Origin: Eunapius fragilis
Lineage: Eukaryota > Porifera > Demospongiae > Spongillida > Spongillidae
Length of the DNA stretch: 64,000 bases
Direction of reading: 5' to 3'
Assembly: GCA_963681505.1 (NCBI GenBank)
Contig: OY811983.1
Span: 642,001 to 706,000 of the forward strand
A program made the position numbers and the translations under genes. The stretch's first letter is position 1. Every line of letters begins with the position of its first letter. Below the pieces are notes generated by a model. It made no database searches. It saw nothing but the letters and a program-made list of their open reading frames with translations, and was not told the origin of the DNA. Below, one piece after another: positions 22,401-35,300 of this stretch.

Positions 22401-22937
22401 CAGCGGGAGCAATTGGGAGCAATTGGTCCAAACAAATTGCTCCGAATTGCTCCCGCGGGAGCAATTGTGAGCAATTGGTCCAAACGAACTGCTCCGAATT
22501 GCTCCCACGAGAGCAATTGGGAGCAAGTGGTCCAAACGCATTGCTTCGAATCGCTCCCGCGGGAGCAATTGGGAGCAATTGGTCCAAACAAATTGCTCCG
22601 AATTGCTCCCGCGGGAGCAATTGGGAGAAATCGGTCCAAGCGCATTGCTGCGAATCGCTCCCGCGGGAGCAATTGTGAGCAGATGGTCCAAACAAATCGC
22701 TTCGAATTGCTCCCGCGGGAGCAATTGGGAGCAATTGGTCTAAACGAATTGCTCCGAATTGCTAAAGCGGGAGCAATTGGGAGCGATTGGTCCTAACTAA
22801 TTGCTCCGAATTGCTCCCGCGGGAGCAATTGGGAGCAATAGGTCTAAACGAATTCCTCCGAATTGCTCTCGCGGGAGCAATTGTTCCTAACCAATTTCTC
22901 CGAATTGCTCCAGCGGGAGCGATTGGGAGCAATTGGT
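19402..22937 (+). repeat. Satellite B, first block (52/42-bp monomers with a GCTCCCGCGGGAGC core)
   Basis: The unit reads GCGGGAGCAATTGGGAGCAA, then TTGGTCCAAACGAATTGCTC, then CGAATTGCTCCC, 52 bp in all; a 42-bp form lacks one GGGAGCAATT word. The two sides of the CGCG centre are near-exact complements, so each unit forms a hairpin with about 20-bp arms. A segment at about 22160-22305 runs in the opposite orientation. Variants with GTTCCTAACCAATTTCTCCG mark a longer recurring pattern. Open frames on both strands reaching 300 codons or more (APAGAIRSN and similar) are by-products. Confidence 0.95.
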
Positions 22938-24555
22938 ATTTCAATGTATGACTCCCGCCGGAGTCAAGTATTTCAATGTATGACTCCTGCAGGAGTCAAA
23001 TATGTCAATATGTATGACTCCAACAAGAGTCAAGTATCTCCATGCATGACACCTGCAGGAGTCAAGTATGTCAGAATGTATGAGTCCTGCAGGAGTCAAG
23101 TATATCAATATGTATGACTCCTGCAGGAGTCAACTACATATTTGCATGACTCCTGCAGGAGTCAAGTATGTCAGATTGGATGACTGCTGCAGTAGTCAAA
23201 TATGTCACTATGAATGACTCCTGCAGGAGTCATGCATTTCAATGTATGACTCCTACAAGAGTCAAGTTTGTCAGTATGCATGACTCTTGCAGGAGTCAAA
23301 TATTTCAATGAAGGACTCCTGCAGGTGTAAAGTATGTCAATATGTATGACTCCTCCAGGGGCCATGTATCTCCAAGCATGACTCCTGCAGGAGTCAAGTA
23401 TGTCGGTATGTATGACTCCTGCAAGAGTCAAATATATATTTGCATGACTCCTGCAGGAGTCAAGTATGTCAGTATGCATGACTCCTGCAGGAGTCAAGTA
23501 TTTCAATTATGACTCCTGCAGGAGTCAAGAATGTCAATATGTATGACTCTTGCAGGAGTCAAGGATCTCCATACATGACACCTGCAGGAGTCAAGTATGT
23601 CAGTATCAATGACTCCTGCAGGAGTCAAGTATTTCAATGTATGACTCTTGCAGGAGTCAAGTATATCAATGTATGACTCCTGCAGGAGTCAAATATGTCA
23701 ATGTGTATGACTCCTGCAGGAGTCAACTCTATATTTGCATGACTCCTGCAGGAGTCATGTATTTCAATGTATGACTCCTGCAGGAGTCAAGTATGTCAGT
23801 ATGTATGACTCCTGCAGGAGTCAACTATGTATTTGCATGACTCCTGCAGGAGTCAAGTATGTCAGTATACAAGACTCCTGCAGCAGTCAAGTATCTCAAT
23901 GTATGACTCCTGCAGGAGTCAAGTATCTCCAAGCATGACTCCTGCAGGAGTCAAGTACGTCAGTATGTATGATACCTGCAGGAGTCAAGTATGTCCCTCA
24001 AGTATTTCAATGTATGACTCCTGCAGGAGTCAATTATTTCAAATATGACTCCTGCAGGAGTCAAGTATGTCAATATGTCTGACTCCTGCAGGAGTCAAGT
24101 ATTTCAATGTATGACTCCTGCAGGAGTCAAGTATATCGATCTGTATGACTCCTGCAGAATTCAAGTATCTCCATGCATGACTCCTGAAGGAGTCAAGTAT
24201 TTCAGTATCAATGACTCCTACGGGAGTCATATATCAATATGTATGACTCCTGCAGGAGTGAAGTATTTCAATGAATGACTCCTGCAGGAGTCAAGAATGT
24301 CAATATGTATGACTCCTGCAGGATTCAAGTATCTCCATGCATGACTCCTGAAGGAGTCAAGTATTTCAGTATCAATGACTCCTACGGGAGTCATATGTCA
24401 ATATGTACGACTCCCGCAGGAGTCAAGTATTTCAATGTATGACTCCTGCAGGAGTCAAATATTTGAATATGTATGACTCCTGCAGGAGTCAAGTATCTCC
24501 AATCTTGACTCCTGCAGGAGTCAAGTATGTCAGTAAGAATGGCTTACTGACATAC
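22938..24555 (+). repeat. Satellite C, first block (32/34-bp units around GACTCCTGCAGGAGTC)
   Basis: The exact or near-exact 16-bp palindrome GACTCCTGCAGGAGTC recurs every 32 or 34 bp. The 16- or 18-bp intervals come from a small set such as AAGTATTTCAATGTAT, AAGTATCTCCATGCAT, AACTATATATTTGCAT and AAGTATGTCAATATGTAT. The block ends at a short inverted repeat where satellite B resumes. Confidence 0.95.
24525..24555. repeat. 13-bp inverted repeat exactly at the C-to-B junction
   Basis: GTATGTCAGTAAG (24525-24537), loop AATGG, then CTTACTGACATAC (24543-24555), followed directly by satellite B. The left arm is ordinary satellite C sequence; the right arm is its reverse complement and is not expected in either satellite. 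Confidence 0.9.
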
Positions 24556-26350
24556 GAATTGCTCCGAAATGCTCCCGCGGGAGCAATTGGGTGCAATTGG
24601 TCCAAACGAATTGCTCGGAATCGTTCCCACCGGAGCAATTGGGAGCAATTGGTCCAAGCGAATTGCTCCGAATAACTCCCGCGGGAGCAATTGGGAGCAA
24701 TTGGTCCAACCGAATCGCTCCGAATTGCTCCCGCGGGAGCAATAGGGAGCAATTGTTCCTAACCAATTTCTCCGAATTGCTCCAGCGGGAGCGATTGGGA
24801 GCAATTAGTCCAATCGAATTGCTCCGAATAGCTCCTGCGGGAGCAATTGGGTGCAATTGGTCCAAACGAATTGCTCCGAATTGCTCCCGCGGGAGCAATT
24901 GGGGGCAATTGGTCCAAATGAATTGCTCCGCGGGAGCAATTGGGAGCAATTAGTCCAAGCGAATTGCTCCGAATCGCTCCCGCGGGAGCAATTGGGAGCA
25001 AATGGTAAAACCGAATCGCTCCGAATTGCTCCTGCAAGAGCAATTGGGAGCAATTGTTCCTAACCAATTTCTCCGAATTGCTCCTGCGGGAGCGATTGGG
25101 AGCAATAGGTTCAAACAAATTGCTCCGAATTGCTCCCGCGGGAGCAATTGGGAGCGGTTGGTCCAAACATATTGCTCCGAATTGCTCCCGCGGGAGCAAT
25201 TGGGAGCAATTGGTCAAACCGAATCGCTCCGAATTGCTCCCGCGGGAGCAATTGGGAGCAAATGTTCCTAACCTATTTCTCCGAATTGCTCCAGCGGGAG
25301 CGATTGGGAGCAATTGGTCCAAACGAATTGCTCCGAATTGCTCCCGCGGGAGCAATTGGGAGCAATTGGTCCAAACGAATTGCTCCGAATTGCTCCCGCG
25401 GGAGCAATTGGTCCTAGCGAATTGCTCCGATTCGCTCCCGCGGGAGCAATAGGGAGCAATTGGTCCAAACAAATTGCTCCGAATTGCTCCAGCGGGAGAA
25501 ATTGGGAGCACTTGGTCCAAACGAATTGCTCCAAATCGCTCCCGCGAGAGCAATTGGTCCAATCCAATTGCTCCGAATTGCTCCAGCGGGAGCAATTGAT
25601 CCAAACAAATTGCTCCGAATCGCTCCCACGGGAGCAATTCGGAGCAATTCGTTACGACCAATATCTCCCAATTGCTCCCGCGGGAGCAATTCGGAGCAAT
25701 TCGTTTGGACCAATTGCTCCCAATCGCTCCCGCGGGAGCAATTCGGAGCAATTCGTTTGGACCAATTGCTCCAGCGGGAGCAATTGGGAGCAATTGGTCT
25801 AAACGACTTTCTCCGAATTGCTACCGCGGGAGCAATTGTTCCTAACCAATTTCTCCGAATTGCTCCAGCGGGAGCAATTGGGAGCAATTGGTCCAAACGA
25901 ACTGCTCAGAATTGCTCCCGCGGGAGCAATTGGGAGCAAGTGGTCCAAACGAATTGCTTCGAATCGCTCCCGCGGGAGCAATTGGGAGCAAATGGTCCAA
26001 ACAAATTGCTCCGAATTACTCCCGCGGGAGCAATTGGGAGAAATTGGTCCAAACGCATTGCTCCGAATCGCTCCCGCGGGAGCAATTGGGAGCAATTGGT
26101 CCAACCATATCGCTCCGAATTGCTCCCGCGGGAGCAATTGGGAGGAATTGGTCTAAACGAATTGTTCCGAATTGCTAAAGCGGGAGCAATTGGGAGCAAT
26201 TGGTCCTAACAAATTGCTCCGAATTGCTCCCGCGGGAGCAATTGGGAGCAATAGGTCTAAAGGAATTCCTCCGAATATCTCCCACGGGAGCAATTGTTCC
26301 TAACCAATTTCTCCGAATTGCTCCAGCGGGAGCGATTGGGAGCAATTGGT
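24556..26350 (+). repeat. Satellite B, second block (duplicate of part of the first)
   Basis: Same 52/42-bp units as at 19402-22937. The start (GAATTGCTCCGAAATGCTCC, then GGGTGCAATTGG) matches about 21288 onward, the inverted segment (about 25635-25770) matches that at about 22160-22305, and the end (GATTGGGAGCAATTGGTATT) matches 22921. The block and its junction to satellite C were therefore copied together. Confidence 0.95.
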
Positions 26351-29300
26351 ATTTCAATGTATGACTCCCGCCGGAGTAATGTATTTCAATGTATGACTCC
26401 AGCAGAAGTCAAATATGTCAATATGTATGACTCCTGCAAGAGTCAACTATATATTTGCATGACTCCTGCAGGAGTCAAGTATGTCAGATTGGATGACTGC
26501 TGCAGTAGTCAAATATGTCACTATGAATGACTCCTGCAGGAGTCATGCATTTCAATGTATGACTCCTACGAGAGTCATGTTTGTCAGTATGCATGACTCC
26601 TGCAGGAGTCAAATACTTCAATGAAGGACTCCTGCAGGTGTAAAGTATGTCAATATGTATGACTCCTCCAGGGGTCAAGTATCTCCATGCATGACTCCTG
26701 CAGGAGTCAAGTATGTCAGAATGTATGAGTCCTGCAGGAGTCAAGTATGTCAATATGTATGACTCCTGCAGGAGTCAACTATATATTTGCATGACTCCTG
26801 CAGGAGTCAAGTATGTCAGATTGGATGACTGCTGCAGTAGTCAAATATGTCACTATGAATGACTCCTGCAGGAGTCATGCATTTCAATGTATGACTCCTA
26901 CAAGAGTCAAGTTTGTCAGTATGCATGACTCCTGCAGGAGTCAAATATTTCAATGAAGGACTCCTGCAGGTGTAAAGTATGTCATTATGTATGACTCCTC
27001 CAGGGGTCATGTATCTCCATGCATGACTCCTGCAGGAGTCAAGTATGTCAGTATATATGACTCGTGCAAGAGTCAAATATATATTTGCATGACTCCTGCA
27101 GGAGTCAAGTATGTCAGTATGCATGACTCCTGCAGGAGTCAAGTATTTCAATTATGACTCCTGCAGGAGTCAAGAATGTCAATATGTATGACTCTTGCAG
27201 GAGTCAAGGATCTCCATACATGACACCTGCAGGAGTCAAGTATGTCAGTATCAATGACTCCAGCAGGAGTCAAGTATTTCAATGTATGACTCCCGCAGGA
27301 GTCAAGTATATCAATGTATGACTCCTGCAGGAGTCAACTATGTATTTGCATGACTCCTGCAGGAGTCAATGTATGACTCCTTCTGAGTCAAATATGTCAT
27401 TGTGTATGACTCCTGCAAAAGTCAAGTATCTCCATGAATGACTTCTGCAGGAGTCAAGTATGTCAGTATGAATGACTCCTGCAGGAGTCATATGTCAATT
27501 TGTATGACTCCTGCAGGAGTGAGCAATCTCCATGTATGACTCCTGCAGGAGTCAAGTATGTCAGAATGTATGAGTCCTGCAGGAGTCAAGTATGTCAATA
27601 TGTATGACTCCTGCAGGAGTCAACTATATATTTGCATGACTTCTGCAGGAGTCAAGTATGTCAGATTGGATGACTGCTGCAGGAGTCGAATATGTCACTA
27701 TGAATGACTCCTGCTTGAGTCAAGTATTTCAATGTGTGACTCCTACAAGAGTCAAGTTTGTCAGTATGCATGACTCCTGTAGGAGTCAAATATTTCAATG
27801 AAGGACTCCTGCAGGAGTAAAGTATGTCAATATGTATGACTCCTCCAGGAGTCATGTATCTCCATGCTTGACTGCTGCAGGAGTCAAGTATGTCAGTATG
27901 AATGACTCCTGCAGGAGTCAAATTTATATTTGCATGACTCCTGCAGGAGTCAAGTATGTCAGTATGCTAGACTCCTGCAGGAGTCAAGTATCTCAATGTA
28001 TGACTCCTGCAGGAGTCAAGTATCTCCAAGCATGACTCCAGCAGGAGTCAAGTATGTCAGTATGTATGATACCTGCAGTAGTCAAGTATGTCACTCATAT
28101 ATTTCAATGTATGACTCCCGTAGGATTCAATTATTTCAATTATGACTCCTGCAGGAGTCAAGTATGTCCATATGTCTGACTCCTGCAGGAGTCAAGTATT
28201 TCAATGTATGACTCCTGCAGGAGTCAAGTATATCGATCTGTATGACTCCTGCAGGATTCAAGTATCTCCATGCATGACTCCTGAAGGAGTCAAGTATTTC
28301 AGTATCAATGAGTCCTACGGGAGTCATATGTAAATATGTATGACTCCTGCAGGAGTGAAGTATATCAATTAATGACTCCTGCAGGAGTCAAGAATTTCAC
28401 TATGTATGACTCTTGCAGGAGTCAAGTATCTCCATGCATGACACCTGCAGGAGTAAAGAATGTCAGTATCAATGACTCCTGCAGGAGTTAAGTATTTCAA
28501 TGTATGACTCCCGCAGGAGTCAAGTATTTCAATGTATGACTCCTGCAGGAGTCAAATATGTGAATATGTATGACTCCTGCAGGAGTCAAGTATCTCCAAT
28601 CATGACTCCTGCAGGAGTCAAGTATGTCAGTAAGAATGCCTCCTGCAGGAGTCATATGTCAATTTGTATGACTCCTGCAGGAGTGAGCAATCTCCATGTA
28701 TGACTCCTGCAGGAGTCAAGTATGTCAGAAAGTATGAGTCCTGCAGGAGTCAAGTATGTCACTATGCATGACTCCTGCCTTAGTCAAGTATGTCAATATA
28801 TGTATAACTCCTGCAGGAGTCAACTGTACCTTTGCATGACTCCTGCAGGAGTCAAGTATGTCAGTATGCATGACTCCTGCAGGAGTCAAGTATCTCAATG
28901 TATGACTCCTGCAGGATGCAAGTATGTCACTATGCAAGTATGTCACTATGACTCCTGCAGGATGCAAGTATGTCACTATGCATGACTCCTGTAGGAGTCA
29001 AGAATTTAAATGATTGACTCCTGAGGGAGTCAAGTATTTCAATGTATGACTCCTGCGGGAGTCAAGTCTTTCAAAGCATAACTCCCGCAGGAGTCAAGTA
29101 TGTCAATATGTACGACTCCTGCAGGAGTCAAGTATCTCAATGTATGACTCCTGCAGGAGTCAAGTATGTCACTATGCAAGACTCTTGCAAGAGTCAAGTA
29201 TTTCAATGTATGACTCCTGCAGGAGTCAAGGATGTCAATATGTATGACTTCTGCAGGAGTCAAGTATCTCCATGCATGACTCCTACAGGAGTGAAAAATC

Positions 29301-32300
29301 TCCATGTATGACTACTACAGGAGTCAAGTATATCAGTATGTTTGACTCCAGCAGGAGTCAAATATGTCACTATGAATGACTCCTGCAGGAGTCAAATATT
29401 TCAATGAATGACTCCTGCAGGAGTGATAATTTCAATGAATGACTCCTGCAGGAGTCAAGAATGTCAATATGTATGACTCTTGCAGGAGTCAAGGATCTCC
29501 ATGCATGACACCTTCAGGAGTCAAGTATGTCAGTATCAATGACTCCTGCAGGAGTCAAGTATTTCAATTATGACTCCTGCAGGGGTCAAGTATGTCAATA
29601 TGTCTGACTCCTGCAGGAGTCAAGTATTTCAATGTATGACTCCTGCAGGAGTCAAGAATTTCAATATGTATGACTCCTGCAGGAGTCAGGTATGTCAGTA
29701 TGTATGACTCCTGCAGGAGTCAACTATATATTTGCATGACTCCAGCAGGAGTCAAGTATGTCAGTATGCAAGACTTCTGCAGGAGTCAAGTATCTCAATG
29801 TATGACTCCTGCAGGAGTCAAATATCTCCAAGAATGACTCCTGCAGGAGTCAAGTATGGCAGTATGTATGACTCCTGCAGGAGTCAAGTATGTCACTCAA
29901 GTATTTCAATGTATGACTCCTGCAGGAGTCAATTATTTCAATTATGACTCCTGCAGGAGTTAAGTATGTCAATATGTCTGACTCCTGCAGGAGTCAAGTA
30001 TTTCAATGTATGACTCCTGCAGGAGTCAAGTATTTCAATATGTATGACTCCTGCAGGAGTCAAGTATCTCCATGTATGACTCCTGAAGGAGTCAAGTATG
30101 TCAGTATCAATGACTACTACAGGAGTCATATGTCAATCTGTATGACTCCTGCAGGAGTGAGCTATCTCCATGTATGACTCCTGCAGGTGTCAAATATGTC
30201 ACTATGAATGACTCATCCAGGAGTGAAGTATTTCAATGAATGACTCCTGCAGGAATCAAGAATATCAATATGTATGACTCTTGCCGGAGTCAAGGATCTC
30301 CATACATGACACCTGCAGGAGTCAAGTATATCAGTATCATTGACTCCTGCAGGAGTCAAGTATTTCAATGTATGACTCCCGCAGGAGTCAAGTATTTCAA
30401 TGTATGAGTCCTGCAGGAGTCAAGTATGTCAATATGTATGACTCCTGCAGGAGTCAACTATATATTTGCATGACTCCTGCAGGAGTCAAGTATGTCAGTA
30501 TGCTAGACTTCTGCAGGAGTCAAGTATCTCAATGTATGACTCCTGCAGGAGTCAAGTATCTCCAAGCATGACTCCTGCAGGAGTCAAGTATGTCAGTATG
30601 TATGACTCCTGCAGGAGTCAAGTATTTCAATTATGACTCCAGCAGGAGTCAAGTATGTCAGTATGCTAGACTTCTGCAGGAGTCAAGTATCTCAATGTAT
30701 GACTCCTGCAGGAGTCAAGTATCTCCAAGCATGACTCCTGCAGGAATCAAGTATGTCAGTATGTATGACTCCTGCAGGAGTCAAGTATGTCACTCAAGTA
30801 TTTCAATGTATGACTCCTGCAGGAGACAATTATTTCAATTATGACTCCCGCAGGAGTCAAGTATGTCAATAAGTCTGACTCCTGCAGGAGTCAAGTATTT
30901 CAATGTATGACTCCTGCAGGAGTCAAGTATTTCAATATGTATGACTCCTGCAGGAGTCAAGTATCTCCATGTATGACTCCTGAAGGAGTCAAGTATGTCA
31001 GTATCAATGACTACTACAGGAGTCATATGTCAATATGTATGACTCCTGCAGGAGTGAGCAATCTCCATGTATGACTCCTGCAGGAGTCAAATATGTCACT
31101 ATGAATGACTCCTGCAGGAGTCACGTATTTGAATATATGACTCCTGCAGGAGCGAAGTATTTCAATGAATGACTCCTGCAGGAGTCAAGAATGTCAATAT
31201 GTATGACTCTTGCAGGAGTCAAGGATCTCCATACATGACACCTTCAGGAGTCAAGTATTTCAGTATCAATGACTCCTGCAGGAGTCAACTATCTCAATGT
31301 ATGACTCCCGCAGGAGTCAAGTATTTCAATGTATGACTCCTGCAGGAGTCAAATATGTCAATATGTATGACTCCTGCAAGAGTCAAGTATATCCATGCAT
31401 GACTCCTGCAGGAGTCAAGTATGTCAGTATCAATGACCCCTGCAGGAGTCATCTGTCAATTTGTATGACTCCTGCAGGAGTGAGCAATCTCCATCTATGA
31501 CTCCTGCAGGAGTCAAGTATGTCAGAATGTAAGAGTCCTGCAGGAGTCAAGTATGTCAGTATATATGACTCCTGCAGGAGTCAACTATATATTTGCATGA
31601 CTCCTGCAGGACTCAAGTATGTCAGATTGGATGACTGCTGCAGGAGTCAAATATTTCACAATGAATGACTCCTGCAGGAGTCAAGTATTTCATTGTATGA
31701 CTCCTATAAGAGTCAAGTTTGTCAGTATGCATGACTCCCGCAGGAGTCAAATATTTCAATGAATGACTCCTGCAGGAGTAAAGTATGTCAATATGTATGA
31801 CTCCTCCAGGAGTCATGTATCTCCATGCATGAATCCTGCAGGAGTAAAGTATGTCCGTATGTATGACTCCTGCAGGAGTCAAATATATATTTGCATGACT
31901 CCTGCAGGAGTCAAGTATGTCAGTATGCAAGACTCCTGCAGGAGTCAAGTATCTCATTGTATGACTCCTGCAGGAGTCAAGTATCTCAATGTATGACTCC
32001 TGCAGGAGTCAAGTATCTCCAAAGGATGACTCCTGCTGGAGTCAAGTATGTCAGTATGCATGACTCCTGCAGGAGTCAAGTATTTCAATTATGACTCCTG
32101 CAGGAGTAGAGTATGTCAATATGTCTGACTCCTGCAGGAGTCAAGTATTTCAATGAATGACTCCTGCAGGAGTCAAGTATTTCAATATGTATGACTCCTG
32201 CAGGAGTCAAGTATGTCAGTATGTATGACTCCTGCAGGAGTCAACTATATATTTGCATGACTCCTGCAGGAGTCAAGTATGTCAGTATGCAAGACTTCTG

Positions 32301-35300
32301 CAGGAGTCAAGTATCTCCAAGCATGACTCCTGCAGGAGTCAAGTATGGCAGTATGTATGACTCCTGCAGGAGTCAAGTATGTCACTCTAGTATTTCAATG
32401 TATGACTCCTGCAGGAGTGAATTATTTCAATTATGACTCCTGCATGAGTCAAGTATGTCAATATGTCTGACTCCTGCAGGAGTCAAGTGTTTCAATGTAT
32501 GACTCCTGCAGGAGTCAAGTATTTTAATATTTATGACTCCTGCAGGAGTCAAGTATCTCCATGTATGACTCCTGAAGGAGTCAAGTATGTCAGTATCAAT
32601 GACTACTACAGGAGTCATATGTCAATATGTATGACTCCTGCAGGAGTGAGCAATCTCCATGTATGACTCCTGCAGGAGTCAAATATGTCACTATGAATGA
32701 CTCCTGCAGGAGTCACGTATTTCAATATATGACTCCTGCAGGAACGAAGTATTTCAATGAATGACTCCTGCAGGAGTCAAAAATGTCAATATGTATGACT
32801 CTTGCAGGAGTCAAGGATCTCCATACATGACACCTGCAGGAGTCAAGTATTTCTATATCAATGACTTCTGCAGGAGTCAACTATCTCACTGTATGACTCC
32901 CACAGGAGTCAAGTATTTCAATGTATGACTCCTGCAGGAGTCAAATATGTCAATATGTATGACTCCTGCAAGAGTCAAGTATCTCCATGCATGACTCCTG
33001 CAGGAGTCAAGTATGTCAGTATCAATGACTCCTGCAGGAGTCATATGTCAATTTGTATGACTCCTGCAGGAGTGAGCAATCTCCATCTATGACTCCTGCA
33101 GGAGTCAAGTATGTCAGAATGTATGAGTCCTGCAGGAGTCAAGTATGTCAATATGTATGACTCCTGCAGGAGTCAACTATATATTTGCATGACTCCTGCA
33201 GGAGTCAAGTATGTCAGATTGGATGACTGCTGCAGGAGTCAAATATTTCACAATGAATGACTCCTGCAGGAGTCAAGTATTTCAATGTATGACTCCTGCA
33301 GGAGTCAAGTATATCGATCTGTATGACTCCTGCAGGATTCAAGTATCTCCATGCATGACTCCTGAAGGAGTCAAGTATTTCAGTATCAATGATTCATACG
33401 GGAGTCATATGTGAATATGTATGACTCCTGTAGGAGTGAAGTATTTCAATGAATGACTCCTGCAGGAGTCAAGAATGTCAATATGTATGACTCTTGCAGG
33501 AGTCAAGTATCTCCATGCATGACACCTGCAGGAGTAAAGAATGTCAGTATCAATGACTCCTGCAGGAGTCAAGTATTTCAATGTATGACTCCCGCAGGAG
33601 TCAAGTATTTCAATGTATGACTCCTGCAGGAGTCAAATATGTGAATATGTATGACTCCTGCAGGAGTCAAGTATCTCCAATCATGACTCCTGCAGGAGTC
33701 AAGTATGTCAGTAAGAATGCCTCCTGCAGGAGTCATATGTCAATTTGTATGACTCCTGCAGGAGTGAGCAATCTCCATGTATGACTTCTGCAGGAGTCAA
33801 GTATGTCAGAAAGTATGAGTCCTGCAGGAGTCAAGTATGTCACTTTGCATGACTCCTGCCTTAGTCAAGTATGTCAATATGTATAACTCCTGCAGGAGTC
33901 AACTGTACCTTTGCATGACTCCTGCAGGAGTCAAGTATGTCAGTATGCATGACTCCTGCAGGAGTCAAGTATCTCAATGTATGACTCCTGCAGGTTGCAA
34001 GTATGTCACTAATGTCACTATGACTCCTGCAGGATGCAAGTATGTTACTATGCATGACTCCTGTAGGAGTCAAGAATTTAAATGATTGACTCCTGAGGGA
34101 GTCAAGTATTTCAATGTATGACTCCTGCGGGAGTCAAGTCTTTCAAAGCATAACTCCCGCAGGAGTCAAGTATGTCAATATGTATGACTCCTGCAGGAGT
34201 CAAGTATCTCAATGTATGACTCCTGCAGGAGTCAAGTGTGTCACTATGCCAGACTCTTGCAAGAGTCAAGTATTTCAATGTATGACTCCTGCAGGAGTCA
34301 AGGATGTCAATATGTATGACTTCTGCAGGAGTCAAGTATCTCCATGCATGACTCCTACAGGAGTGAAAAATCTCCATGTATGACTACTACAGGAGTCAAG
34401 TATATCAGTATGTTTGACTCCAGCAGGAGTCAAATATGTCACTATGAATGACTCCTGCAGGAGTCAAATATTTCAATGAATGACTCCTGCCGGAGTGATA
34501 ATATCAATGAATGACTCCTGCAGGAGTCAAGAATGTCAATATGTATGACTCTTGCAGGAGGCAAGGATCTCCATGCACGACACCTTCAGGAGTCAAGTAT
34601 GTCAGTATCAATGACTCCTGCAGGAGTCAAGTATTTCAATCTATGACTTAAGTATTTCAATGTATGACTCCTGCAGGAGTCAAATATGTCAATATGTATG
34701 ACTCCTGCAGGAGTAAACTCTGTATTTGCATGACTCCTGCAGGAGTCAAGTAATTCAATGTATGACTCCTGCAGGAGTCAAGTATGTCAGGATGTAAAAC
34801 TCCTGCAGGATTCAACTATATATTTGCATGACTCCTGCAGGAGTCAATGTATGACTCCTGCAGGAGTCAAATATGTCATTATGTATGACTCCTGCAAGAG
34901 TCAAGTATCTCCATGCATGACTCCTGCAGGAGTCAAGAATGTCAGTATGACTGACTCCTGCAGGAGTCATATGTCAATTTGTATGACTCCTGCAGGAGTG
35001 AGCAATCTCCATGTATGACTCCTGCAGGAGTCAAGTATGTCAGAAAGTATGAGTCCTGCAGGAGTCAAGTATGTCACTATGCATGACTCCTGCAGGAGTC
35101 ATGCATTTCAATGTATGACTCCTGCAGGAGTCAACTGTACCTTTGCATGACTCCTGCAGGAGTCAAGTATGTCAGTATGCATGACTCCTGCAAGAGTCAA
35201 CTATATATTTGCATGACTCCTGCAGGAGTCAAGTATGTCAGATTGGATGACTGCTGCAGTAGTCAAATATGTCACTATGAATGACTCCTGCAGGAGTCAT

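Noticed and set aside
19280-26360. Open frames of 100-365 codons in satellite B
   Set aside because: Overlapping frames occur on both strands in the same DNA and follow the 52/42-bp units; there are no domains and no splice or start context.
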